64,000 nt of DNA from Zongyangia hominis (lineage in GTDB: Bacteria > Bacillota > Clostridia > Oscillospirales > Ruminococcaceae), in contig NZ_JACRTC010000002.1 in NCBI RefSeq assembly GCF_014385095.1, positions 321,402-385,401 of the forward strand, read 5' to 3'. Below are positions 28,227 through 35,703 of the stretch, in pieces. The translations under genes and the position numbers were made by a program. How positions within the stretch are numbered: position 1 is the first letter of the stretch; each line of letters begins with the position of its first letter. The notes beneath the pieces were generated by a model that saw only the letters and a program-made list of their open reading frames with translations, was not told the DNA's origin and ran no database searches.

Positions 28227-29807
28227 TTATTTTCCACTGTCACCATAGTTGGAAAGAACACGGGCAGAGGGGTCGTTAACATTGCATCCTTCCCATTCCT
28301 TATTGGGCATCCAAAAATCAACGATCATTTGCGCCTGATCGGGGTAGTATTTTTCAAACAATTCTCTATACAGTAAGGATTCTTTTGTAAACGGTTTTGC
28401 GTGTCTGTATTTTTCACAGCCTGCCTTAAACGTTTCATCGGTATAGGTACTCTCGGCAAACTCTTTCAGATAATCCACCATAGAATGTCCGACAGCATCG
28501 GAAAAGGCTGCTTTTTCACGCCACAGAATATCTTCAGGCAGATAATCGCCATCTTCAAAGGCATGACGAAGCAGGTATTTTCCCTTTCCATATTTGTTGA
28601 GTTTCATTTCGGGGTCAATTGCCATTACATATTTCACAAAATCCAAATCCCCAAATGGAACACGAGCTTCCAAAGAGTTTACCGAAATGCATCTATCTGC
28701 ACGAAGCACATCATACATATGCAGCTCACGAATTCGCTTTTGTGATTCCTCTTGAAACGCCTTCGCACTTGGCGCAAAATCCGTATATTTATAGCCGAAC
28801 AGCTCATCGGAGATTTCTCCCGTCAAGAGCACTCGAATATCCGTTGTTTCATGGATAGCCTTGCAAATCAAATACATACCCATGCTGGCTCTAATGGTAG
28901 TAATATCAAAGGTGCCAAGGATATAAATGACCTGCTCCAAGGCAGAGAGTACATCATCTTTGGTGATGATTATTTCTCTGTGGTCGCTGCCGATATACTC
29001 CGCCACCTGTTTTGCATATTTGAGATCAATTGCATCCTCGCTCATTCCAACAGCAAAGGTTTTGATTGGCTCTTTACTTTTCTTCGCAGCAATGGCACAC
29101 ACCAACGAGGAATCCAATCCTCCGGAAAGAAGAAACCCTACTTTTGCATCCGCAACAAGGCGTTTTTCAACACCGCTGATAAGCTTGTCTTTGATTTTTT
29201 TGCATACTGTTTCCAAGTCATCACGAATGACTGTCTTGACTCTGGTAACATCACAATAGCATACAAACTCGCCATCCTTGTAATAATGACCGGGAGGGAA
29301 CGGCATAATCTTACCTGCAAGCCCTACGAGGTTTTTGGCTTCACTGGCGAAAAGGATGGTTCCAGCTTTATCGTAGCCGTAATACAAAGGACGAATACCA
29401 ATCGGGTCACGGGCCGCGATGTATTCCTCTTTTTCGCCATCATAAAGAATGAGGGCAAATTCTGCATCCAACATAGAAAACATTTCTACGCCGTATTCTT
29501 TATATAACGGCAGCAATATTTCGCAATCCGACTCGCTTTTGAACGTGTACTTTTCGGATAATTTCTTTTTAATCCGTTCAAAACCATAGATTTCCCCGTT
29601 ACATACCAAATAGCTCTTTCCAAGGCAAAAAGGCTGCATACCTTCCGGATGTAGCCCCATGATTGCTAAACGGTGAAAGCCGAGGAGACCTTTTCCCGTA
29701 TCAATTATTTTGCTGTCGTCAGGCCCTCTGGAGACAGTTTTCTCAAAACCGCCCCTAAATACTTTTAATGTTGCGGATGTACCGCAATAGCCCATAATAG
29801 AACACAT
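28227..29807 (-). CDS. asnB: Asparagine synthetase, glutamine-hydrolysing
   Basis: A 526-residue AsnB making asparagine from aspartate, glutamine and ATP. The class II amidotransferase nucleophile is Cys2 after the initiator Met (MCSIMGYCG), with the oxyanion/Gln-binding SRGPDDS and CNGEIYG stretches. The synthetase domain has the pyrophosphate loop FLLSGGLDSSL near residue 236 and LTGEISDELFGYKY. The start at 29807 is fixed by Cys2 and by GGGAGG upstream. A T-box leader with a probable Asn specifier precedes it, so expression should rise when tRNA-Asn is uncharged. Confidence 0.95.
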   Translation of the reverse strand: MCSIMGYCGTSATLKVFRGGFEKTVSRGPDDSKIIDTGKGLLGFHRLAIMGLHPEGMQPFCLGKSYLVCNGEIYGFERIKKKLSEKYTFKSESDCEILLPLYKEYGVEMFSMLDAEFALILYDGEKEEYIAARDPIGIRPLYYGYDKAGTILFASEAKNLVGLAGKIMPFPPGHYYKDGEFVCYCDVTRVKTVIRDDLETVCKKIKDKLISGVEKRLVADAKVGFLLSGGLDSSLVCAIAAKKSKEPIKTFAVGMSEDAIDLKYAKQVAEYIGSDHREIIITKDDVLSALEQVIYILGTFDITTIRASMGMYLICKAIHETTDIRVLLTGEISDELFGYKYTDFAPSAKAFQEESQKRIRELHMYDVLRADRCISVNSLEARVPFGDLDFVKYVMAIDPEMKLNKYGKGKYLLRHAFEDGDYLPEDILWREKAAFSDAVGHSMVDYLKEFAESTYTDETFKAGCEKYRHAKPFTKESLLYRELFEKYYPDQAQMIVDFWMPNKEWEGCNVNDPSARVLSNYGDSGK

Positions 29808-29834
29808 ATATATATCCTCCCATAAAACAATATT

Positions 29835-30080
29835 CAGCATCCTATAGGGCGAGTGCTGTTCTCGCGGTACCACCTATATTTGTTCTCTTAAAGCTTCTGA
29901 CAAAGCTCCACCTACTCACGCAAGGCTATACGGCGCACCTACTAAATCTCCATTTTTCAGTTTGCAGCTCGACCGGTGTTATTCACACAGAATCTACTGT
30001 ATGGCTCTCACCATCCCACACTCGCTGTAAGCGATTCTCTGTGTTACTTCTCCTGTCTCAAACGCTTTTGATTATGAGGG
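29835..30080 (-). promoter_or_regulatory. T-box riboswitch, probable tRNA-Asn specificity
   Basis: The minus-strand leader of asnB contains the conserved T-box core AGGTGGTACCGCG (29875-29863). TATAGG just before it pairs with CCTATA after it to form the antiterminator, with GCGAG/CTCGC as the inner helix. Upstream is a Stem-I-like structure in which ACACAGA pairs with TCTGTGT; the following loop GAATAACACC holds AAC, an Asn codon that suits asnB. I do not see a clear U-tract terminator between the antiterminator and the asnB ribosome-binding site, so the output mechanism is uncertain. It lies just after amt stops at 30104. Confidence 0.88.
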
Positions 30081-30103
30081 CTTAATAAAACTACCCTTTC
30101 CGT

Positions 30104-31855
30104 TTACTCTACATCCTGCAGAGCATCATATCCTTCTTCACCGGTACGAACCTTAACGATGTTTTCTACGTCATAGACAAAGATTTTTCCATCACCTATG
30201 TGACCGGTATAAAGTACCTTTTTGGCTGTTTCAATTACACTGCGAACGGGAACCTTACTTACAACGACATCCACCTGAATTTTGGGTAGCAGATTGGCTT
30301 CTACCTGCACACCACGATAGTATTCGGGCTTGCCTTTCTGTACGCCACAGCCGAGAACATGAGATACAGTCATGCCAGTAATCCCAATATCCATCATGGC
30401 TGCTTTCAAAGCCTCAAAGCGAGATTCCTTACAAATGATTTCCACTTTGGTGAATTTCTGAGCGTCTTCTTCAAACGCAGGCATCTTTTTGACCGGTACT
30501 GCTTCTGCCACAGGAATGTCTCCTTTGACCGCAACTGCCGATTCGTAGCCATAATCAAGGGTTTCTACAGCCGGAATAAAATCGGCATATGCACTCGGAA
30601 GCCCATGTTCAGTGCTGTCAAGGCCTTTAATTTCTTCTTCGGCAGAAACTCGAAGGCCTACTGTCTTTTTGATGATAAAGAATGTAACCGTCATTAAAAC
30701 AGCAGTCCATGCAAGAACAGAAACGATACCGATTAGCTGGACACCGAGGAGTTTTGCACTTCCAGTGTAGAGAAGTCCGTGAAGACCGGCAGGAGCTGCG
30801 GGGCTGGCAAGCAGTCCAACTGCAATTGTGCCCCAGACACCATTTGCAAGATGAACTCCGACCGCACCGACCGGATCATCAATATGAAATTTCAAATCGA
30901 GAACCTCAACAGCAACCACCACGAGAATACCGCAAACAATACCTACGATGATAGCGCCAAGAGCATCCAATGCATCACAGCCTGCGGTTATGCCGACCAG
31001 CCCCGCAAGTGAGGCGTTCAGGCACATAGAAACATCAGGCTTACCATTTTTAATCCATGTAAAAATCATTGTTGTACAGGTAGCAACAGCGGGAGCAATC
31101 GTTGTTGTCAAAAAAATGGAAGCCAGGGAGGTTCCACTCCATGCAGCTGCACCGTTGAACCCGTACCAACCGAACCAGAGGACAAAGCAACCTAACGCGC
31201 CAAGTGTGATGGAATGTCCGGGAATCGCATTTACTTTTTTTATCTTGCCGGATTTATCTTTTATGTACTTACCAAGACGAGGGCCAACCATAATCGCACC
31301 AATCAGCGCCGTGATACCGCCAACCGAGTGAATTGCTGCCGAACCCGCAAAATCGTGGAATCCAAGCTGTGCAAGCCAGCCCTGACTGTTCCAGATCCAT
31401 CCGGCTTCGATGGGATATACAAAAATGGAGATAACGCCGGAGTAAATGCAGTAAGCAAGGAATTTTGTTCTCTCTGCCATTGCACCCGATACAATTGTTG
31501 CAGCAGTTGCACAAAATACCAGGTTAAACACAAAGCTGGATGCGTTCTTCTCGATAAATCCGCCAAAATCGGCGAAAATATCAAGATTGGGAATCCCAAT
31601 CACACCGAAAATGTAATCCTCAGCCATCATCAGTCCAAAGCCAAGCAAAACAAATACTACCGTTCCGATGCAAAAGTCCATCAGGTTTTTCATGATGATA
31701 TTGCCGGCGTTTTTGGCTCTGGTGAAACCTGTTTCTACCATTGCAAAGCCTGCCTGCATAAAGAATACAAGAGCGGCTCCGATCAAAAACCATACACCGA
31801 ATACCTCGGAGGTAACGCTTTCCTTCACAAACTCCATGATGCTTGTAGCATCCAT
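30104..31855 (-). CDS. amt: Ammonium transporter fused to a C-terminal PII domain
   Basis: A 583-residue fusion. Residues 1 to about 420 are an Amt/Mep ammonium channel with 11 predicted membrane helices; MQAGFAMVETGFTRAKN and DDPVGAVGVHLANGVWG are signature stretches, with the pore His in HSVGGITALIGA and VGVHLANG. After a linker, residues about 468-583 form a PII (GlnK-like) domain: KVEIICKESRFEALKAAM, the T-loop region GVQKGKPEYYRGVQ, and HIGDGKIFVY (nucleotide-binding B-loop). The T-loop lacks the Tyr equivalent to GlnB Tyr51, so uridylylation is not expected. Normally PII is a separate gene; here sensor and gate are covalently joined. It follows glnN by 33 bases. Confidence 0.94.
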   Translation of the reverse strand: MDATSIMEFVKESVTSEVFGVWFLIGAALVFFMQAGFAMVETGFTRAKNAGNIIMKNLMDFCIGTVVFVLLGFGLMMAEDYIFGVIGIPNLDIFADFGGFIEKNASSFVFNLVFCATAATIVSGAMAERTKFLAYCIYSGVISIFVYPIEAGWIWNSQGWLAQLGFHDFAGSAAIHSVGGITALIGAIMVGPRLGKYIKDKSGKIKKVNAIPGHSITLGALGCFVLWFGWYGFNGAAAWSGTSLASIFLTTTIAPAVATCTTMIFTWIKNGKPDVSMCLNASLAGLVGITAGCDALDALGAIIVGIVCGILVVVAVEVLDLKFHIDDPVGAVGVHLANGVWGTIAVGLLASPAAPAGLHGLLYTGSAKLLGVQLIGIVSVLAWTAVLMTVTFFIIKKTVGLRVSAEEEIKGLDSTEHGLPSAYADFIPAVETLDYGYESAVAVKGDIPVAEAVPVKKMPAFEEDAQKFTKVEIICKESRFEALKAAMMDIGITGMTVSHVLGCGVQKGKPEYYRGVQVEANLLPKIQVDVVVSKVPVRSVIETAKKVLYTGHIGDGKIFVYDVENIVKVRTGEEGYDALQDVE

Positions 31856-31888
31856 ATAATCATCTCCTAAAGGTTTTTTTATTTCTAT

Positions 31889-33985
31889 TTATCTGACACC
31901 AAACAGCAGATCTCCATAAGTTGGGAACGGCCAATACTTTTTGGAGGTCAATACTTCTGCTTCATCACATGCAACACGCAATTCTCCCATCTTATTGATA
32001 AGAACATCTCGGATTGCAGCGGATTCTGTAACGATATTGTCGCACTGTCCTACCTGAGCAATTGCACTTTCGAGTTCGTCTGTCGCAATAGAAATACGCT
32101 CTGTCAGTACAGAGAGCTTTTTGAGCAAATTGCTCTCATAGACACAGGAAATATCATCCGAGACGGCCTTCTTGAGTGCTGCTGTCTTGGCAATTTCCTT
32201 TACAAAGGTTTCCACAGCCGGAGCGATTTCACTTCTTGCCATGCTTACCATGGTATTTCCTTCAATAAGAACAGCCTTACAATAGTTTTCAAGGGTAATC
32301 TCCATACGTGACTTGAGTTCCGCTTCTGTGAAAACCTTGTGGGAGGTTAACATATCCACATTCTTCTTGTCGAGAAGATGAGGAAGACAATCTGCTGTGG
32401 TACGATAATTGCAAAGGCCTCTCTTTTCAGTAGCTTCTTTAATCCAGGCATCGTCATAGCCGTTGCCATTGAAGATGATTCTCTTATGGTCCTTTATGGT
32501 TTTACGAATCATCTCATGAAGCGCCGTTTCAAAGTTCTCTGCTTTTTCCAAACGGTCTGCGTAAATCTTGAGAGATTCAGCAACTGCCGTATTCAGCATA
32601 ATGTTTGCACAGGCAATACTGTTGGAGGAGCCAAGCATACGGAACTCAAATTTGTTTCCTGTGAAAGCAAAAGGCGAGGTACGGTTGCGGTCTGTGGTAT
32701 CCTTCGTGAATTGCGGAAGCACACTTACGCCAAGTTTCATAACCTGTTTGCCTACATCGCTATATGGCGTATTGGTTTCAATTGCTTCCAAAATGGCATT
32801 CAGTTCATCACCAAGGAACATAGAAACCACTGCGGGAGGCGCTTCGTTTGCTCCTAAGCGGTGGTCATTGCCAGCCGTAGCAACGGAGATACGAAGCAAA
32901 TCCTGATAATCATCCACTGCTTTAATAACAGCACAGAGGAACAAAAGAAACTGTGCGTTTTCGCAAGGCGTTTTGCCGGGAGCAAGCAGATTTATACCGG
33001 TATCGGTAGTAATTGACCAGTTATTATGCTTTCCGCTTCCGTTGACGCCTGCAAAGGGCTTTTCGTGGAGAAGGCAGACAAGGCCGTGTTTTGTAGCTAC
33101 CTTCTGCATAATTTCCATCGTCAGCTGGTTATGATCCGTCGCTACATTGGTTGTCGTATAAATTGGCGCAAGTTCATGCTGTGCAGGAGCAACTTCATTG
33201 TGCTCGGTTTTCGCAAGAATACCAAGCTCCCATAATTCATGATTCAAATCATCCATAAAGGCTTCTACACGGGGCTTGATAACACCAAAATAATGGTCGT
33301 CCAATTCCTGCCCCTTGGGAGACTTTGCACCAAACAGGGTTCTTCCGGTAAAAACCAAATCTTGTCGCTTGTTGTACATCTCTCTGTCCACAAGGAAATA
33401 TTCCTGCTCAGGACCTACCGAGGTCTTCACACATTTAACGGTGTTATCACCAAACAAGCGAATAATACGCATAGCCTGCTTGTTCAGAGCCTCCATAGAA
33501 CGAAGCAGCGGAGTCTTCTTGTCCAGAGCTTCACCGCCATAAGAACAGAACGCCGTAGGAATACAAAGTGTTTTGCCTTTAATGAATGCATAAGAGGTGG
33601 GGTCCCAAGCGGTATAACCTCTTGCTTCGAAGGTTGCACGAAGGCCGCCCGACGGAAAAGAGGAAGCATCCGGCTCGCCTTTAATCAGTTCTTTACCCGA
33701 AAACTCCATAATCACACCGCCATCGGGTGAGGGGGAAATAAAGCTGTCATGCTTTTCAGCGGTAATCCCCGTAAGAGGCTGAAACCAGTGCGTATAATGG
33801 GTTGCACCGTTTTCTACTGCCCAATCCTTCATCGCTGCAGCCACAGCATTTGCCACGCTGATATCCAAATTCTCTCCCTCGTCAATCGTTTTCTTGAGAG
33901 AGTTATATACCTTCGCCGATAGAGTTGCTTTCATTACTCTGTCATCGAAAACCTTCCTTCCGAAAATTTCTGTTACTGTACTCAT
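31889..33985 (-). CDS. glnN: Glutamine synthetase type III
   Basis: A 698-residue GSIII, the large dodecameric glutamine synthetase common in anaerobes, forming glutamine from glutamate, ammonia and ATP. Family features include [19 protein letters not shown] (metal-binding Glu), [12 protein letters not shown] and [12 protein letters not shown]. The start at 33985 ([13 protein letters not shown]) has GAAAGGAG upstream; a six-codon longer reading is less likely. It sits downstream of a 58-residue gene and an intercistronic hairpin whose 5' arm carries the shared GGCAARGGCGTY word, and upstream of the Amt-PII gene, so import and assimilation are co-expressed. Confidence 0.96.
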   Translation of the reverse strand: MSTVTEIFGRKVFDDRVMKATLSAKVYNSLKKTIDEGENLDISVANAVAAAMKDWAVENGATHYTHWFQPLTGITAEKHDSFISPSPDGGVIMEFSGKELIKGEPDASSFPSGGLRATFEARGYTAWDPTSYAFIKGKTLCIPTAFCSYGGEALDKKTPLLRSMEALNKQAMRIIRLFGDNTVKCVKTSVGPEQEYFLVDREMYNKRQDLVFTGRTLFGAKSPKGQELDDHYFGVIKPRVEAFMDDLNHELWELGILAKTEHNEVAPAQHELAPIYTTTNVATDHNQLTMEIMQKVATKHGLVCLLHEKPFAGVNGSGKHNNWSITTDTGINLLAPGKTPCENAQFLLFLCAVIKAVDDYQDLLRISVATAGNDHRLGANEAPPAVVSMFLGDELNAILEAIETNTPYSDVGKQVMKLGVSVLPQFTKDTTDRNRTSPFAFTGNKFEFRMLGSSNSIACANIMLNTAVAESLKIYADRLEKAENFETALHEMIRKTIKDHKRIIFNGNGYDDAWIKEATEKRGLCNYRTTADCLPHLLDKKNVDMLTSHKVFTEAELKSRMEITLENYCKAVLIEGNTMVSMARSEIAPAVETFVKEIAKTAALKKAVSDDISCVYESNLLKKLSVLTERISIATDELESAIAQVGQCDNIVTESAAIRDVLINKMGELRVACDEAEVLTSKKYWPFPTYGDLLFGVR

Positions 33986-34007
33986 TGTAGTTTCTCCTTT
34001 CAAAATC

Positions 34008-34060
34008 TAAAGGCAAAGACACCGTACCCACGAAAGATTTGTCAGACGCCTTTGCCTTTA
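34008..34060 (-). promoter_or_regulatory. Intercistronic hairpin with nitrogen leader word (copy 3)
   Basis: On the minus strand TAAAGGCAAAG (34060-34050) pairs with CTTTGCCTTTA (34018-34008); the TAA stop of the 58-residue gene lies in the 5' arm. GGCAAAGGCGTC begins in the stem. GATTTTG follows, so it may be a weak terminator or a processing/stability element between this small gene and glnN. Confidence 0.72.
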
Positions 34061-34234
34061 CATATTTAGATGAAACGTTACCTGCGCGGTCGTGACATCA
34101 ACGACTTTTTCAAAACCTGCAACATCGTTATGTACCACATCGTACTTCTTGGCAGCCGCATTCAAATTGTGGAACTCCGGTTCTACGGGGATTTCTCTGA
34201 TGACTCGTTTCATGCTTTCATCAACATTTGACAT
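34058..34234 (-). CDS. 58-residue protein leading the glnN-amt unit
   Basis: A small protein I do not recognise: MSNVDESMKRVIREIP, then EPEFHNLNAAAKKYDVVHND and VVDVTTAQVTFHLNM. It has AGGAGG seven bases before the ATG at 34234, a position directly downstream of two tandem terminator-like hairpins, and a stop inside a third, so it looks expressed and regulated. It is acidic-to-neutral with no membrane segment. Position suggests a role in nitrogen control, for instance a small partner of GSIII or of the transporter, but that is inference. A longer in-frame start at 34258 is less likely. Confidence 0.65.
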   Translation of the reverse strand: MSNVDESMKRVIREIPVEPEFHNLNAAAKKYDVVHNDVAGFEKVVDVTTAQVTFHLNM

Positions 34235-34250
34235 CTTACAGCCTCCTTTT

Positions 34251-34301
34251 GAAAACAAAAAAGGCGCCTTTAAGGGTATAAAACCACTTAAAGACGCCTT
34301 T
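34251..34301 (-). terminator. Terminator-type leader hairpin (copy 2) before 58-residue gene
   Basis: On the minus strand AAAGGCGTCTTTAAG (34301-34287) pairs with CTTAAAGGCGCCTTT (34274-34260), one mismatch, followed by TTTGTTTT. The 5' side reads AAGGCAAAGGCGTCTT. It lies between the promoter and the gene, so it must be bypassed for expression: an attenuator. Confidence 0.8.
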
Positions 34302-34324
34302 GCCTTCTCGTTATCATTTAATTT

Positions 34325-34376
34325 AATAAAAAAGAGAGCGACTCCGAGAAATGAATCTCGAAGACGCCCTTGCCTT
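34325..34376 (-). terminator. Terminator-type leader hairpin (copy 1)
   Basis: On the minus strand AGGGCGTCTTCGAGA (34370-34356), a six-base loop TTCATT and TCTCGGAGTCGCTCT (34349-34335) form a stem with one mismatch, followed by CTTTTTTATT. The 5' side reads AAGGCAAGGGCGTCTT, nearly identical to copy 2. It is the first structure after the leftward promoter. Confidence 0.78.
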
Positions 34377-34387
34377 CAACACCAAGT

Positions 34388-34416
34388 ATTCTACCACGAC
34401 AAATCGGTCTTGTCAA
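34388..34416 (-). promoter_or_regulatory. Leftward promoter of the glnN-amt unit
   Basis: TTGACA (34416-34411), a 17-base spacer and TAGAAT (34393-34388) on the minus strand, a near-consensus vegetative promoter. The transcript would start near 34381 and meet the two tandem leader hairpins before the first gene. Confidence 0.82.
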
Positions 34417-34423
34417 CCTAATT

Positions 34424-34450
34424 TTGCAAGATTTATTTTTAATCTTGCAA
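34424..34450. promoter_or_regulatory. Palindrome between divergent nitrogen promoters
   Basis: TTGCAAGATT (34424-34433) and AATCTTGCAA (34441-34450) are perfect 10-base inverted repeats separated by seven A/T bases. The centre is close to equidistant from the two -35 boxes (34411-34416 and 34468-34473). It looks like an operator for a dimeric regulator serving both units; it does not match the GlnR site TGTNAN7TNACA. Confidence 0.6.
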
Positions 34451-34467
34451 TCCCACTCGCGTTTCTA

Positions 34468-34496
34468 TTGACAAATGTAAAAAAGCGGTATAAAAT
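34468..34496 (+). promoter_or_regulatory. Rightward promoter of the glutamate synthase unit
   Basis: TTGACA (34468-34473) and TAAAAT (34491-34496) with a 17-base spacer; TATAAA two bases earlier is an alternative -10. The start would be near 34502, directly before the leader hairpin. Confidence 0.75.
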
Positions 34497-34508
34497 AAAT
34501 ACGCAAAT

Positions 34509-34576
34509 GGGCAAAGGCGTTCATTTTAGGATAGGATAAGTTTCCTAACTAAAATGAGCGCCTTTGTTTTTTGTTT
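34509..34576 (+). terminator. Terminator-type leader hairpin (copy 4) before gltB1
   Basis: CAAAGGCGTTCATTTTAG (34512-34529) pairs with CTAAAATGAGCGCCTTTG (34549-34566), one G-U, followed by TTTTTTG. The 5' side reads GGGCAAAGGCGTT. The apex holds a second small hairpin, TAGGA and TCCTA with the six-base loop TAAGTT. It stands between promoter and first gene, so it should act as an attenuator. Confidence 0.8.
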
Positions 34577-34605
34577 TTTGAGAACTAGAAAGGAAGGCAA
34601 GCGTT

Positions 34606-35703
34606 ATGAGTAATATTGAAGGTCAAGTACGCATCCCCTCCGGTTGCGCTATTGCCGCAGTGATTTCCAAAAACGGAAACAAAATGACCGGAGAAAAGAT
34701 TATTGAATCAATGAAACCGATGCACGACCGTTCCAATGGACTTGGCGGAGGTTTTGCTGCGTACGGTATTTATCCGGAATATAAGGAATTCTATGCTTTG
34801 CATATGTTCTTTCATGATAGAACTTCCCGCAAGAACTGTGAGGTATTCTTAAAGGAGTACTTTGAAATTGTTAAATCCGAAATCATTCCCACAAGGAAAA
34901 TTCCGGCCATTACCGATGAACCCATTATATGGCGATACTTTGTAGCTCCGCTTCGTTCTATGCTTGTAAATCTTCAGCTTGATGAAAAAGAATATGTGGC
35001 ACGCTCAGTCATGAAAATCAACACCGAAATGCACGGTGCCTATGTGTTTTCAAGCGGAAAGAATATGGGAACATTTAAAGCAGTCGGATTTCCCGAAGAT
35101 GTTGGTGTGTTCTATAAATTAGATGAATATGAAGCATATTCCTGGACAGCTCACGGCAGATACCCCACGAACACGCCCGGTTGGTGGGGCGGTGCGCATC
35201 CTTTCACTTTACTTGATTATTCGGTTGTACATAACGGTGAAATATCCTCTTACGATGCCAACCGCCGTTTTATCGAGATGTTCGGCTATAAATGTACCCT
35301 TCAAACCGATACCGAGGTTATCACCTACATTATGGACTATCTGCTCCGAGTACAAAAGCTTTCCTTAAATGAAGCCGCAAGCGTTATTGCTGCGCCCTTT
35401 TGGAGTACCATTGCGGCAAAGACGGATATTTCAGAAAAAGAAAAATTGAAATATCTCCGTACTGTTTTTTCGAGCCTTTTGATTACCGGTCCCTTTTCCA
35501 TTGTGTTTGGTTTTAACGGCGGGCTTATGGCACTCAATGATCGTTTGAAACTTCGTTCTATGGTAGTTGGCGAAAAGAATGACAAGGTATTTATTGCAAG
35601 TGAAGAAGCTGCTATCCGTATGATGGAACCAAATGTAGAGAATATGGTCTCTCCGGCAGGCGGCGAAACAGTAATTGTTAAGGTAAAGGACGGTGCGTAC
35701 TAA
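34606..35703 (+). CDS. gltB1: Glutamate synthase, glutamine amidotransferase subunit (domain 1)
   Basis: A 365-residue class II glutamine amidotransferase, equivalent to the N-terminal domain of GltB, which frees ammonia from glutamine. The likely nucleophile is Cys14 in RIPSGCAIAAVIS, so residues 1-13 would need to be removed if the Ntn mechanism holds. Other family residues: AHGRYPTNTPGWWGGAHPF and VVHNGEISSYDAN. Split glutamate synthases with separate amidotransferase, FMN and GXGXG proteins are typical of archaea and some anaerobic bacteria. Its stop and the next start share one base (TAATG). Confidence 0.9.
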   Translation: MSNIEGQVRIPSGCAIAAVISKNGNKMTGEKIIESMKPMHDRSNGLGGGFAAYGIYPEYKEFYALHMFFHDRTSRKNCEVFLKEYFEIVKSEIIPTRKIPAITDEPIIWRYFVAPLRSMLVNLQLDEKEYVARSVMKINTEMHGAYVFSSGKNMGTFKAVGFPEDVGVFYKLDEYEAYSWTAHGRYPTNTPGWWGGAHPFTLLDYSVVHNGEISSYDANRRFIEMFGYKCTLQTDTEVITYIMDYLLRVQKLSLNEAASVIAAPFWSTIAAKTDISEKEKLKYLRTVFSSLLITGPFSIVFGFNGGLMALNDRLKLRSMVVGEKNDKVFIASEEAAIRMMEPNVENMVSPAGGETVIVKVKDGAY

